DNA from: Begonia masoniana
Taxonomy: Eukaryota > Streptophyta > Magnoliopsida > Cucurbitales > Begoniaceae
NCBI GenBank assembly: GCA_022432975.1
Contig: CM039506.1
Span: forward strand, 11,970,831-12,034,830
DNA: 64,000 bases
Direction of reading: 5' to 3'
The first letter of the stretch is position 1, and each line of letters opens with the position of its first letter. The position numbers and the translations under genes were made by a program. The notes below the pieces were generated by a model. That model was not told the DNA's origin, did not search any database, and saw only the letters and a list, made by a program, of their open reading frames with translations. This document shows positions 36,748 through 50,197 of the stretch, in pieces.

Positions 36748-39700
36748 ATGGCCTCCTCCAGTTCGACTGTTCCTTCCTCTCCCACTCCCTCTCCTACAGT
36801 CTCTAACTTCTCTCCTCTACCTCCATTACCCACAGTCAACCAAACACTCACAATTAAGCTAAATAACTCAAACTACCTGGTCTGGAAGGTGCAGCTCCTC
36901 AACGTTGTCATTGTGAACGGCATCAAACATCTCCTGGACCCCTCCTCTCTCCCACCTCCCAAATTTCTGGATGCCAACTCCACCCAAATTAACCCTGAAC
37001 ACACCCTCTGGCAACGATATAACCGCATTGTTATGAGTTGGATTTTTGCCTCTCTGTCCGAGGACCTCCTTCCTCAGATTGTTGCATTTTCCACTGCCAG
37101 CGAGGTTTGGTCCACCTTGGAACGGCTTTTTTCTTCCTCCTCCTTGGCCCGAATCACAGATCTATGAAGCCGTCTGCACTATCTCTCCAAAGACGACCTC
37201 TCCGCCTCCAGCTATTCCCAGATATTCACTGCCCTGTGCAATACTCTCGCGGCGGTCGGCGAGCCGGTCACCTTCAAAGACAAAATCATCTACTTCATCA
37301 ACGGTCTGGGCAGCGAGTACAATGCGTGACTGACCTCGGTTACAAATCGCGCCGATGAACCTCCACTGGAAGAGGTCCAAAGCTAGCTCCAAAGTTTTGA
37401 TTTCTGCCTGGAAAAACAAAACTCCGTCATCGCCATTCCGACGCCAGCCCAGATGCAGGCGCATTTCGTCTCTCAACGCCCTATCGGCCGTCGTGGAACT
37501 CTCACCCGAATGCCCCTGTTCGGCCTTAATTTTCTCCTGCCCCTTTTCAATGCGGACCCGATTTTCCTCAGCAGGCCAGGAATTGGCGGCCCTCTCGGCC
37601 CATGCAGCAAACTCGCCTTCGTTGCCAAATCTGCAACAAACCGAGCCACCCGGCCCTTCGCTGTTACCAGCTTCTCTCTGCAACCCAACACACCTTCCCT
37701 CCAGCCCAAGCCCACCTTACCTATTTCCAACCCGACTCAAACCCAGCCCAGCCCTCTTACCACCTAACTCTTACCCGCCCAGACGCCTTCTCTCCTCCAC
37801 CCACCTGGCCCGACCAGATACCGTCTTATCCCTTGCTCCCCGACAGACTTCTCTCGGTCTCCTCCTTACTCCTGCCCTGTCGGCGGCCAACCTGTGGGTT
37901 CTCAACTCCGGCGCTACCCATCACTTCACACCGGATTCTCACCTTCTCAACTGCCCTCAACACCTCTCATCTCCGTCGCAAGTTGCAACTACCGAAGGTA
38001 ATCTCCTCCCTCTCTCCAAATTTGGTTCTGCTTCTATTCCGACAATAGGTCGATCCCTAAATTTGCAGCATGTCTATCACTCTCCTAATCTGTCTCACAA
38101 CCTCTTAAGCGTTTCTAAGCTCTGTCAAGATAATTCTATGTTTGTTAAGTTTCACCCGAATTCCTTTTTTGTCAAGGATCGGACCACGCACCAGACGTTG
38201 CTCCATGGTTGTCTCAATGACGGTCTTTATCATACTCCATCAGTCGCCCCCTTTTTGATGCTTCAGGCTCGGTCTCCTCCTGCCGTGACTGCTCCAGAGA
38301 ACTTTTGGCATCACCGATTGGGGCATCCTTCCTCCTCGGTGATGCAACAAGTTCTTCACACCTGTAATCTGACTCTTAAAATCAAACAGCCACTTTTTTG
38401 TACCTCCTGCCAAATGAGCAAGAGTCACCAACTCCCTTTCTCCATTTCTCAATCTCGTGCACAATTCCCTTTTGATATTGTACACTCGGATGTTTGGGGT
38501 CCATCTCTCATTAAATCAATTACTGGTGATTGATATTTTGTCTTATTTGTGGATGACTGTACTCGTTTCACTTGGCTCTTTCCTTTAAAATTAAAAAGTG
38601 ATGTGTATAACACTTTTGTTCATTTATATTAGTTTGTTAAAATGCAGTTCGATGCGAAAACTAAAACTGTTCAATCGGATTGGGATGGTGAATTTCAGGC
38701 CCTCACTCCTCTTTTTAAATCCCTTGACATTTAGCACCGTGTTTCCTGTCCATATACCCCTAACCAAAATGGTAGAGCTGAACGAAAAAATCGTCACATT
38801 GTAGAGATGGGCCTCGCCCTACTTTTTCATTCCTCTATTCCTCTTTATTTCTAGACTTATGCCTTCATCCACGCTGTCACCTTAATAAATCTGCTACCCA
38901 TTCCTGTCCTCCAACATAAATCGCCCTACAAATCCCTGCTACATAAAGTTTCAGATTACTTGTCCCTTCGTGTTTTTGGTTGTATGTGCTTCCCCCTTCT
39001 TCGCCCATTCAATCGACAAAACTCCAACCTCATTCTCGTCCATGTATCTTTCTAGGACCTAGTCTCCATCACAAAGGTTATCTCTGTCCTGAACGCGAGT
39101 CAAATAAAATCTATATCTCTCGTCATGTCACGTTTGTAGAGTCTCAATTTTCCTTTGCCTCCACTACCACACCTATTTCCATCCCCACCCTTCGAAATTT
39201 CTATCCCTTACATTCCTCCTTCGACTCACACCCTTGTTCCTACCTCACCCTCTCTCCCTCTTATACCCGTTCCCTCTCATCTCCCTGCGCCTGACCCTAC
39301 TCCTCCTTCTCTAATGACCTCCCCCACCATGTCTCAATCCCTTCCACTCGTTACCATACCCTTACCCACCCCCTCCGCTCTCAATACCTACCCAATGACA
39401 ACGAGAGCCAAAGTCGGTGTTTTTAAGCCCCGAGCTCTCCTTCTGGAGCCTGCCACCGAACCAAGAACCTTTAACCAAGCTGCAAAATCTCCTCAGTGGC
39501 TTGCCGCCATGCGAGAGGAATTTTCTGCTCTCCAGCAAACCAATACTTAGACTTTGGTTCCCCTTCCCTGCGGTGTGAAAATAATCGGTTGCAAGTGGAT
39601 TTTTAAAACGAAGTTAAATCCCGATGGCACGATCTCTTGGTATAAGGCTCGTCTCGTAGCCAAATGGTATGATCAAATTGAAGGCGTTGATTATGATGAG

Positions 39701-40975
39701 ACCTTCAGCCCCGTGGTCAAACCCACTTCTGTTTGACTCGTGCTCTCTTTAGCTGTGTCTTCTCAGTGGCCTATTAAACAACTTGATATCAGCAATGCTT
39801 TCCTACATGGTGATCTCACTGAGAGGGTCTACATGCAACAACCCATTGGTTTTGTTGATTCATCACCTCCGTCGGATGTTTGCTTGCTACATAAAGCCCT
39901 CTATGGCCTCAAGCAATCTCCGAGAGCCTGGTACACCAAACTCCACACTGCCTTACTCAATTGGGGTTTCTCCGCATCACGGTCTGATTCATCACTCTTT
40001 ATCCGTCGGACACCATCTTCTGTTATCATTATGCTTGTGTATGTGGATGATATCATTTTGACAAGTGACTCCCCGGCATTGTTAGAGCAGCTCCTCATAT
40101 ATCTGCATTCTCAGTTTAAAGTCTGGGATCTCGGGCCTCTATCCAACTTTTTGGGCATCTCTGTCACTCAGACCTCCGCTGCTACATCTTTCTCAGTCTC
40201 GATATATCATGGATCTTCTCCACAGAGCCAATATGGCCTCTTGCAAACCGATCCCGACTCCAATGGTGGTTGAACCGGTCATCTCTTTACAGTCTGGCAC
40301 CCCTCTTCAGGATGGTTTATGTACCGTAGTATCGTTGGCGGTTTGCAATATTGTTGTCTCACGCGACCCGATATTGCCTTTGCATTCAATAAAGTCTCAC
40401 AGTTTATGCATGCCCTGTCTGACACTCACTGGCAAGCCGTCAAGCGCATCTTGCGCTATCTTAAAGGTACTATCCTTCTCGGCATCTCTTTTAGGCCCTC
40501 TGCCACTGTTCATTTAACGTGCTATACGGATGTCGATTGGGCTTCCTGCCCAGATGACCGCATGAGCACCAGTGGTTTCTGTATTTTTCTCGGCACGAAT
40601 CTCGTGTCCTGGTCCTCTACTAAACAGCGAGCCGTATCTCGTTCCAGCACGAAATCCGAGTATCGCAGTGTTGCCAACAGTGCGGTCGAGATCCTTTGGA
40701 TACAGTCACTATTGCAGGAACTCGATATTACTCCCCCCGATCCACCCCTCATACTCTGTGACAATCTCAGTGCTACGTATCTGGCTTCTAATCTCATCCT
40801 ACACTCTAAATCCAAGCATGTGGAGATCGACTACCACTTCGTTCGGGAAAAAGTGCTTCAAAAGAAGTTGGTAAAATTCACTCCAGAAAATCAATTCGCC
40901 GACGCTCTCACCAAACCTCTACCTCTGGCGTTGTTCAACAGCTTCCTCTCCAAGATCTTCAGCCATCGGCCTTGA
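36748..40975 (+). pseudogene. copia element 1 gag-pol, disabled
   Basis: Copia order gag, protease, integrase, RT, RNase H. Gag from ATG 36748 (MASSSSTVPSSPTPSPTV) has the copia UBN2-like region (NSNYLVWKVQLLNVVI) and then stops (for example TGA for Trp near 37165). The protease site reads LNSGATHHF near 37897, with Asn in place of the catalytic Asp. Integrase zinc HHRLGHP is near 38310, and the core (FDIVHSDVWGP near 38470, FVDDCTRFTW) has stops. RT starts near 39545 with [19 protein letters not shown] is intact at 40040-40051. RNase H at 40319-40975 ([47 protein letters not shown]) is open to its end. Frameshifts and more than ten stops disable the whole. Confidence 0.85.
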
Positions 40976-40987
40976 TCTTGAGGGGGG

Positions 40988-41217
40988 TATTAGCATATAT
41001 AGTTAATGTTTAGTTTAGTTAGTGTTTAGTTCATATGTAACTATTGTCCGTTCACGTTATTATTACGTTTTCTCTTTCATAGCTATACTTGCACAACACT
41101 TTACAGTTTCAGAGAATACATTGGAAAAATATTTTTCATCCATCGTTTGCTTCCTTCTTCCTCTCTGTTCCTCTTCTCCTTCTTTTTTGCAAATCTACAG
41201 ATTACAAAAACTCAACG
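40988..41217 (+). repeat. 3' LTR of copia element 1
   Basis: 230 bp, paired with 36502-36730. Preceded by the polypurine tract and followed by the ACTAT target duplication and the continuation of the cyclin gene. Confidence 0.9.
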
Positions 41218-41606
41218 ACTATCTTTGACGATGCCACGATGGTTTGATCGATATTATCTCTCGACAAGATTCCATTAATTGGATCTTGAAGGTATCACTT
41301 CAAAGAAGAAATCCACTCTAATTTACATTCTAAGTTACCAAAGCTTGACCTTTGGCTTACATGTAGGTAATTATCGCTTCAAACCGGTAATTGCATTTCT
41401 CTGCGTCAACTACCTAGGCCGCTTCCTCTCCTCCAATTCGCTTCTGATAAGATTTTCTTTAAATTTTCACAGAAAATTAATTTTCGGGAAAAGGCCTGGA
41501 CTGTAGCTTTTTCTCGTTACGTAGCAACCAAATAGGTGCCCATTCCAACTTTCATCAGTGGCGTACTTATCCCTTGTGGCAAAAATGGAGGAGCCTGAGG
41601 CCCCTC

Positions 41607-44079
41607 TTGTAATACCCGGTTGTACGGACTTGTATATTATATTATTATTATATTATTGGATGACATTTTTATATTTATGTCAAATCAGGTTCCTTTTACG
41701 AAAAGAAAACGTCATTACGATCCTAACGATTAATAGGAATTTTAAGAAAATTATGGGAATTTTTGGAGGTTAAACACTATATTCCGAGTAAATACACTTC
41801 TCGTAATGTAAAAGACGTTCTCGTAAAAATAGTAAACGAGGTCCAAATTGCGAACGGACAGTTTTATTAAATCCCAAATAATAAGTTGGACTTGTTGGTG
41901 AAATTGGGAGGTTTGGTGATCCCGAATAGTTGGACGATTAACGAACCGAATGACGAAACAAAATAGAATTAAGTGCTAAGGGCAAAACGGTAATTTGCAA
42001 AGTAAATTTTTATTAAAAACCTTAAACTCTTTCTTCCTTCTTCATTTTCACGTCAGAGAGCATTTCTTCTTTTCTTTCTCGCGATCTCCTCTCTGCCCGC
42101 GACAAACCCTTCGACGCCGACCTCCGTTTTCTCTCCCGATCGTCTCGTTTTCTTCACGCTTCCTCCTCCAATCGACGTTCTAGGTATGAACCTACAATCT
42201 TAGAGCTTCTATTTCGATATTTACGGCGTTTTAGGCAATTAGGGTTTCAAGAATCTTTCGTTAAAAACGCGAATTAGAGTTCGTAATTAATAGGTTAGCC
42301 GTGATTAAGTATATATTGCACATATTTGACGTTATCGGACGAAGTTAGATCAATTTGTGAAAATGTTAAAAATCGAGAAATTTTGGGTTTTCAGAAAAAC
42401 GCGTGAATCGAGAATTTAAGTGTCGAACGCGTATTTGCTCGATGAAATAGCTCGATGAATGTGATTAAAGCTTTAGGAAAGTCCTTTAGTTAAGGTTTTG
42501 ACAATTTGGACGTTTATTAACTTAAACTCGTTTTAACGTCAATCCTTGTAAATTGCTTAGGTGAACAGCGCTCGTGGACGGAGCTTAAGCTGCTTTGGAC
42601 ACGAGGTAAGTTCTCGTGATTCTTCTCTGGCCGATTGGCCTACACCGTACGTCGAATGTCGTTTCGAGGAGTTTGGTGACGCACTAGTTTATAATGTTTT
42701 GGTTGGGTAGTTAGGTTTAATTGTTTTATAGATTTTGTTTTACAGTCTTGATGGTATGTATGCTGAGTGTTTAAATTCTGTTATGAACAGTTCATGCATC
42801 ACGTGTTTTAAAGAAAAGCATGAAAATGAATTTCTGCACAATGTTTTAAAGATAAAGCAAAGAATAGAATGGGCCGTAAGGCATACAGTTAAAATGGGCC
42901 GAAAGGCATACAGGCCGAAAGGCATACAGTTTACAGGTCATGCGAGATGGGGCTCAGGCACGGCTGTACGTGTTGTAAGCGTGCACCCCCCTCTTCTAGC
43001 TGGAAAGAGTAGTCCAACCGCAGGATGTGCTCTCTCCGATTAGGAGGTTGAGATCTCGGTGGCACCCACAGAGTAAAGTAAAGAAAATGCTGCATGATTT
43101 CTGAACTCACACGCATAGCATATAGTTGCATTTACGAGAGCTTGCTGAGATTTTTATCTCATAGTGTATTGTATGGTGTAGGTGATCTAGATATCGAGGA
43201 ACCAGGTGAGGATGAGATTCCTCCTCCAGAGTCTTAAGTCCAGTTGACGGAGGATGGCTGTGGTGGTGTGCTGGCGCGGTCGAGGCTCATCTGACCCGTG
43301 GGGATAGTATGTATAGATTTTGAGAGTTTTGGGATGATTTTGATTAATGATTGTATAGATATTTTAGGGTGTTTGGGTCTGAGAGGGGATAGGTTTACTT
43401 TTGAGGTTTTAAACGTTTTAAAAACCTGTTTATAAATTGATTGATAAAGTTTTATTTGAATTGTAAATGGTTTGAAAATAGGAGGATTTGTTTAGTTTTT
43501 AAACGTATCCACGCAGTTGGATTTCGCAAATTCCGCTGTAAGTTGATCGAGTTTAGAATATGTTTCGGTTGAGTTTAAGGTTTAACTTGATTATGGTTAT
43601 TGGTAAGAATTGGAGTGAAATGTGTGTACGATTCCAGAGAGTTATTCTATGTATTTTGCCCTATGGAATTCCAGAGAGCAATTGCAAAGAAAAAGCATAG
43701 GAAGGGAGAGCAATTGGAGAGAAAAAGCAAAGGAAGGATCGCTGCACTTGTGTGCAGCGATCAATTGATCGCTGCACGCTGCAGTAAATGCAGCGATCAG
43801 TCACTGCATGCTGCAGCGACTGTTCGCTGCCTCGGTATTTCTGGGTTGGACAGTTTTGTCCTCCCTTTTATTTATTTGTTTTATTTAATCGTTTTTATAG
43901 TTTTTAATTATTTTATAAATTTGTTTAATTGGTTTTAAATGTTTAAAATACAGATTTTGACTCCGATTTCGATTCTGGTTTCGAATTCGGTTTAGGTTCC
44001 GCTTAGAGTTTAGTTTAAATATTGTGATAAAAAAAAAATATAGTAAGGAAAATACGGGTACAGTATTAGGGTCGCTACA
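41607..44079 (+). mobile_element. solo long LTR 'A' in the cyclin D pseudogene
   Basis: Starts TGTAATACCCGG and ends GGGTCGCTACA, with perfect 5-bp duplications CCTCT (41602-41606 and 44080-44084). 2473 bp, no internal gene. This is a solo LTR left by LTR-LTR recombination of a long-LTR element (probably Ty3/gypsy). It interrupts the cyclin between EEPEAP and LLLGLQ. It carries a mini-exon-like unit 42561-42605, a putative intron 42606-43181, a GGCCGAAAGGCATACAG tandem repeat (about 42869-42930) and a perfect 26-bp palindrome at 43752-43777. Confidence 0.85.
43752..43777. repeat. perfect 26-bp palindrome in LTR A
   Basis: The half-site GTGCAGCGATCAA is followed directly by its exact inverse. 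Further GCAGCGATC / GATCGCTGC words surround it (43735-43830), so this stretch is an array of overlapping inverted repeats. Confidence 0.9.
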
Positions 44080-44310
44080 CCTCTCCTCCTCGGCCTTCAA
44101 ATATTTGAACCCAAATTTGTTTTCGAGTCGAAAACAATTCAGCGAAATAGAGCTTTGGGTAATGGCTAACCTCCATTGGAGATTACGCTCCATAACTCCT
44201 TGTGATTTTTTTTTCACTCTTTTATCTCAAAGCATCCATCCTCGTCTTCTTCCTCTAGTGGCGACCTCTCTGCAGATTTTTTTCCTATTTATCTCGGCGT
44301 AGCCGTTCCA

Positions 44311-46490
44311 TTTTTTATTTTATTTTTTAATTTCGATCTGTATTGTATTTGTCGTTGACCATGGATTGAATGTCTCGAATTGGAGGGCATTTTTGTAATT
44401 TCAAATATATAAATTATAAAGTAATTTCAAGTGGTAAATGTGGTCTAAAAACCAAAGACTGTCGGGAAGAAAAAGAGTTTTAATTTAATGTAGAGGAAAT
44501 TGCCTGTTCTTTGAATTATTATTCAACTTGTTTTTCCAATGGGATGACTTGTGCATGACGATAAGATGCCACGAAAGCAAAGTGGAGAGAGATTTTGGAG
44601 GGAAAAAAAGTGGTGGTGGACAGAGGGGAAGTGTTTGCCTTGCTCATCGCTCAAAATTTGAGATTCAAAAATCACTTTGGAAGTATGAACTACTCGTTGG
44701 GTAATACTTTGCTTCTCCATATGCTTGTTTGGACAATATTGTTCCCTTAAGAAATCTAAGTATTTTCATAAGATGGAAGACATCTCAAATCTGGATTTGC
44801 CGACGCTTGAAGGTTTTTGAGACTAGTTTGAATCTATATACTTCAAAGAGGGGATCTAAATGTGTATGCTCCCCTTTCTACGATTGCTCTTGTCAAACTT
44901 GTAGCACCTTGCAAAAAAAATTTTCCAAGGTGAAATTTGTGGGTTGTCACAATGATTTTTGTGGAAACCCATTTGAAGGCTAGAATGACTCATGCCCCAT
45001 GGTTGAAGGGAACGACTTATTACAAGTAAGATTAATTTTTTGGATTTTAGGACAGGTTTTAACTGATTTTGCAACAAAAACGATCTAAATTGTGTGGCAT
45101 TGCTTAGTTAGAGGTTGTGAGTAAATTTATGACCACTTGGACACACTCTCCTTAACAAGCTAGTTTCGATTCGAAAGATGAATTTTACTAAAATGTGGAC
45201 GGTGCGGAAAGTTTATATTGCATTCCATGATGATGAGAGCATTGAAATCCATTGCAACAAATAAAACGAGAAATGAAACGACAAAGAACTCTAAATTTAA
45301 CCACAAGTCTTAACAACAATGTTTGAATTTAGAAAATCTCAATAAACTAAGTCATAATAATTAATTCACTCATCAAAATAATCCTTTCTCTTCCCCCTTC
45401 TTCCAATTTATAACTCATATTCTAACTCTTCACACATAACTCACCAATCAATGACCATTGTTACTGAAACTACCTCCTTCGTTAACTTCGCAACATACTA
45501 CTATTGTTATAAGTGAAAATCTAATTACTACCATCAATGACCATTGTTATAAGTGAAAATCTAAGTAAATTGATAAATTTTATCATGACAGATGTTGTTT
45601 TGGTAACTAACAAAGCATACGATAAATTTTTTTTCTCAAAGAATTATTTAGAGTATCAGTTATTCATAAATTCAAAGTATATAATTGTATTGTACTTTAT
45701 TGATATTATATTTTTAAATTTTGATTTTAGACTTGATATACTTGTCATTTGATAGCATTATTATATTATAATATATTTATTTATCGATAGTATTATTATA
45801 TTATAATATAAATTAGACTTTGCTTCTGCTAAATTAATAAGTTGTTGTGTGGGTCCTATTTCTGGACTTTGTGCCACGCAGATGATCATAGTCACTTCAC
45901 TCTTTCTACGACTATCGAAGTGGGTCTATGTCTTGTCCTTATTTCATATTTAATAAATAATTAAATACATTAAACATTGCTTATCATATTTTATTAATTA
46001 CTATATCATGATAACCAATTTAATTTATTAAAATAAAGACCAAGATTCATTTAAATAATGTCTAATTCAATTATTATACAGTATTATTAATTTAATTAGT
46101 GACCTAGTGATGATATTTGAAGTGCTTAATTAATAGTAAGATTGAAAATAATTTAACTTAATTCTGAAACTTTAAGTAATAGTTTTTATAATAAATTTAA
46201 AAATTATACAGAATAAATTAAAAAAATACTCCAAAAATACATGATCTGAAATATAATCAAGATCACAAAATCTGTAAATACATGTGTATATATACTCATT
46301 TTTTTAATCCAAAAAAATAAAGCAAATGAGTTAATAATCTCGAGAATTTTCTCTCTTTTCCCACGATCCAAACAATCCTTTCCCGAATTGACCCAACCAA
46401 AACAAGCGATTCTCCAACTCAGGACGACGAAATTCCATTTCCCGACAATGCCACACTTGTACACGAGTGAGAGACAGAGATGGGATTGAA
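44311..46490. other. AT-rich spacer between the two cyclin pseudogenes
   Basis: No gene recognised. 45480-45575 carries a direct repeat of ACCATCAATGACCATTGTTA-type text, and 45745-45815 carries two copies of ATAGYATTATTATATTATAAT. The open frame at 44729-44983 (Cys-rich, CSPFYDCSCQTCS) has no relative that I recognise and is probably chance. Confidence 0.5.
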
Positions 46491-48601
46491 TCAAGTAGTC
46501 AAGGGTGGAAATTTCGCCATCTGATTTTGAGCTCTGCTTTTCTTTAATGGCGGTTCAACGAGAGGAGAAACGGGGGAAGAAAGCACAGACCAGGGATCAT
46601 TAGAGCAGTCGGAGCTAAAAACATCATCGGCGACTCCATTTGGCCTCCCCGGAACTTGATAGAAACTTCTCCTTACGGAGGTTTTACTGCCATTGTAATC
46701 GGCGTTTGACGGCTCAAGTGTCAGACTGTAATAGTCATTTAAATTATCCTGCGAGTGCGAGTAAACAGTCCAATAATCAGTATAAGACCATCCCCACCAG
46801 ATAAACATTGCTTTACATGCAATATTATTGAAGGAAAGCTACTTACTTTGTGTTAATGTATCTACTACTTTGGTTAGCCTGTAGTTAGTTTGTAACTTTT
46901 ATCGTACTGTACGGTATAGTTAAACTCGATATATATGTAATATTCACACAGGGCTCAATGTGTAACACCCGGAAAATTTCTATTTCGTGCGTAGTCCTAA
47001 CTAGGTCAAGTATGAGAGATTTAGTCATTGAAGGCTAAGGATATGCATGGAAGAGTGAAAGAGGTTGAAGTGTTAAAACAAAAGGGTTGAAAAGTCAAAA
47101 CAACAAATAAACCAATAGAAATTGGTTGTTGGAAATTTAAAAGGCAAATGTATTTGTGGTTGAAAAGTCAAATAAATTGTAACCAATAGGAATGAAGGAA
47201 AAATTGGATGAAAGGAAAGGAAGGAGGAAGCAACCACGATGGAAGAAAAGAGAAAGGAAAGAGGGGGCTAAGTTGCAATTTTGAAGAATTGGTGGTGGAA
47301 ACTAAAAAGTAGAAAAGTTATTAGTTAAAAAGGTAAAAAGGTTAAGTTCATTCATCTTTTTCCCCTTGCCTCCACGATTTTTCTTGGCAGCCATTGAAGC
47401 CTCATTTCTTCTTTTCATCAAGGGATTTCAAGGTGTTTTCAAGGTAAAATTTAGTGGGTTTTAGTTTAATGTTGGTTAGGGTTAGTTTTTAAGGGTTTTT
47501 AGTGGGTTTTGGGTGAATTTGATTAGGGTTTGGAAAACCCTAAGTGTGCCCTCCAAAAATTTGAGTTTAATGTTAGATTTCTTCCCTATTTTGATGTTTT
47601 GGTTGTTGGATGATTTAGTTTAGGTAGATTTGAGGGTTAGATTGAAGATTGGTGAAGTGTTCCACAAAAATGGTTGAAGAACACCTATATGCCCGATTCT
47701 GTTTGATGGATTTTCGAGTTGGTCAATTACTTTGTTTGGTTACTTTGAGTGAGTCAATGGATAGTAGACGTGTAGAGGTTTCCGAGTTGGGGTGGCACGT
47801 CGAAATCCGTTGAAAAACGAGTGAGTTATGACCGTTTAAAGTTTGACGGTCAATTTGGGTGAAAATCAGGTTTATGTATTTAAGTGTGAGATTATTTGTG
47901 TGTTGGTTAGTTTTATGTAGCACCCGGTTTCAATTGCAATTTCATGGTAGAATTAAGAGAGAGTTATTGGCTAGGTTAACGGGTGGCTAAGCAAGGGCAT
48001 TTATGTAAAAAGGCAATTTAAAAGTGGATAACGTATTTAAAGAAAGAGAGATTGGGTTTAATGAACTGTAGCCGCCACCATTTCACATTTCTTTTCTCTT
48101 CCTCTTCGGGTTTTCAGCGAGCAGTAGAGCTCTCTTGGCGATTTTCTCGCTCGATTCTTCTTCAACCTAGGTAAGCTCTCTTAGTTTATCTGTGAGTTTA
48201 ACAACTAGATAGCTGAGGGAGTACAATGTGTGAAGTTTCGAGGAATACTGTGTGAGAGTCGAGCTCGGGTGTAGTGTTGAATCGGAAATGCACAATGAAC
48301 TAAGCTTCCAAGCTAGTTTCCCTTGATTTCCCGAACAGATTAGAATGAGGTTTAGTAGAAATCTAATTGACATCCTTTCTATGACCTAGGTGAGCAGACT
48401 TCTGAAGTAGATTGAAACTGTGCATTTCCAGAGGGGCCAGGTAAGTAAAGTTTGTTTGTTTGCCTTCGGGCCTACATCACAAAACGTTAGGGTTGTGTTT
48501 ACTTGGATGTGTCTGTGTGTGTGTGTTATGCATCATGTTTTAAAAGTATACGAAAATGAAATTTGAATGCATGTTGGCATGGTAAGGAATGAACATATTG
48601 A

Positions 48602-48826
48602 AACAGTGAATCAGCTTTACTGTTAAGGGAGCTAATCCAACCCTTAATGAGACAGTGGATATTTATACTTTGGGAGAGTTGATCCAACTCCCAATTTCAC
48701 AGGGGGATCTGAACAGTGAATCAGCTTTACTGTTAAGGGAGCTAATCCAACCCTTAATGAGACAGTGGATATTCATACTTTGGGAGAGTTGATCCAACTC
48801 CCAATTTCACAGGGGGATCTGAACAG
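48602..48826. repeat. 110-bp tandem repeat, two copies, in LTR C
   Basis: Two near-identical 110-base units, each with AACAGTGAATCAGC and the hairpin-like GGGAGAGTTGATCCAACTCC. The copies differ at about one base by eye, so the duplication is young compared with the LTR. Confidence 0.9.
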
Positions 48827-49329
48827 AAACAACGCATGAACAACTGAGAGGAGAAAGTAGAAATTGCACGTCTAGGAATTTATGTTCCAGCATTTCATTC
48901 TTTTCTTTACATCATTTCTTTGCTTACTTAGCATTAGGCTAATAGATGAGTTTGTGATGTAGGTGAAGAAGTGACAGCAGGTGATTCTTCTGAGTTCATT
49001 GAGGGATAGACTGGTTGGGGGAGCACACTCATGCCACGAACCTGGTGAACTGATGAGGCGATTTAACTGATGTCTGTTTGGTGAGAAGGTTTAGTTGACA
49101 GTGATTAAAACTTAGAAATGCTAAGTTTCCGTAGCAGTAATGGTTTCAGTATTTTAAACACGTTTTGAGATTTTTTCTAATAACGATGATCTGTTGTGTT
49201 TTAAAGGTTATTTTACTGGATTTGATTAATGTAATGGGTTGAGCTGTTTCTGAATGGTCTTGGAAAGGTAAGCAAATTCCTTTCTGTAATCAGTGTTGTG
49301 TATGTTTTGTGAAGAGTCGTTGAGATGTA

Positions 49330-49690
49330 CTCAGTTTTCTACCGGTAAATGATGAGTTATGTTGTCTATCGGAAGATGTCTTCAGAAACGTCACCGGTAG
49401 ATGTAGGTATAAATCTATCGGCTGATGTCTCAGTAAACTCATCGGCAGATGCGTGCTGACGTCATCGGTAGATGTAGATTTAAGTCCATCGGTTGATGTC
49501 TCAGTAAACTCATCGGCAGATGTGTGCTGACGTCATCGGAAGATGTAGGAAGTAAATTGTCGTTTAGGCATCGGCAGATACAGTCTACCGAGAGATGTCT
49601 TTGGTTTTTCATTCGGGTGACGTCATCGGCAGGAGTCTTCTATTTTTCCTGTTTTTTGCTTCTTCCGTTGACTTTACTCATCGGCAGGTG
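49330..49690. repeat. ATCGGYAGATG word cluster in LTR C
   Basis: At least ten copies of ATCGGCAGATG / ATCGGTAGATG / CATCTACCGAT-like words, within which a unit of about 70 bases (CTCAGTAAACTCATCGGCAG ...) is repeated twice. Confidence 0.8.
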
Positions 49691-50197
49691 CGTTTGACTT
49701 CTGCAACTTTCAAAGTGTTTTCACAGTCCAAACATCTATTTCTTTTGTCCGATTATTTCTTAATATTTCAAATGATTTCCGCTGCAAGTTTTAAAAATAT
49801 ATGGTAGAAGTTTTAGTCATATACGGGCTTTTGGGTAACGAACCGGGTTCTGATAACTCGGGGCGTTACATTTTAGGTTAAAAAGTTAGGGTTAGTTTTA
49901 GAATTTCTTAGTTTGTTACTAAGTAACTTTTCCTTAATGGTTAGGTAATTGACGTGTACTTTGGTTGGACGAAGTGACAGCACGTTTTTGAAGCAGCCAG
50001 GTAAGTAGTGGAGTGCGTGTTTGTTGCCTTCGGGCCTACACCATAGAACGGTAGGGATTGTTTGATTGTTGCTATGTTTTGCTTTGTGTCATGCATCGTG
50101 TGTCACGCATCATGGTTTTCTAAACTACGAAATTACGTGTTTTGCATCCTTGAGCGGTAAGAATGAAATGAAAGATAAGAAAAGATTTGCAACGTGG

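Larger units (their letters stand above)
36502..41217 (+). mobile_element. Ty1/copia element 1 (4.7 kb) inside the cyclin D pseudogene
   Basis: Complete copia element: 5' LTR 36502-36730, primer-binding site TGGTATCAGAGC (36731-36742, initiator Met tRNA type), gag-pol, polypurine tract TTGAGGGGGG (about 40978-40987), 3' LTR 40988-41217. Target duplication ACTAT lies on both sides (36497-36501 and 41218-41222) and rejoining gives the uninterrupted cyclin reading PPTIFDDA. The LTRs start TATTAG and end CAACG in place of the usual TG...CA. They differ at about a dozen of 229 positions by eye, so the insertion is old. Confidence 0.9.
36305..44310 (+). pseudogene. D-type cyclin pseudogene (CYCD1-like), broken by a copia element and a solo LTR
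   Basis: Host cyclin D gene in three pieces. Piece 1 (36305-36501) starts MSQSPNYFAAASLFCQED, with an acidic N-terminus typical of D cyclins. Piece 2 (41223-41606) runs FDDA, then DSINWILK, a likely intron (AAG|GTATCA to TGTAG|G near 41370), then YRFKPVIAFLCVNYLGRFL, and after a damaged stretch SVAYLSLVAKMEEPEAPL. Piece 3 (44080-44310) continues without a gap (LLGLQIFEPKFVFESKTIQR), shifts frame, and reads ELWVMANLHWRLRSITP. The blocks are the cyclin-box signature of plant D cyclins; the 'PFQL..VAxLSLxAKMEEP' block is closest to CYCD1, though I cannot exclude CYCD5/6. Frameshifts and stops in pieces 2 and 3 add to the insertions. The end is lost. It faces the CYCD3 pseudogene tail to tail. 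Confidence 0.75.
47916..49870 (+). mobile_element. solo long LTR 'C' nested inside LTR B
   Basis: Starts TGTAGCACCCGG, ends GGGGCGTTACA, with perfect TTTTA duplications (47911-47915 and 49871-49875). 1955 bp, no gene. It has a mini-exon-like unit 48390-48440, a putative intron 48441-48962, two copies of a 110-bp repeat (48602-48826) and a cluster of CATCGGCAGATG-type words (49330-49690). Same skeleton as LTRs A, B and D. Confidence 0.85.

Noticed and set aside
36305..44310. Cyclin D1-like copy as a processed (intron-less) retrogene
   Set aside because: One expected intron after LQ seems absent, but a likely GT-AG intron after DSINWILK remains, so the copy is not clearly processed.
44729..44983. 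Cys-rich 84-residue frame as a small secreted protein
   Set aside because: No signal peptide, no ordered Cys spacing, AT-rich spacer context.
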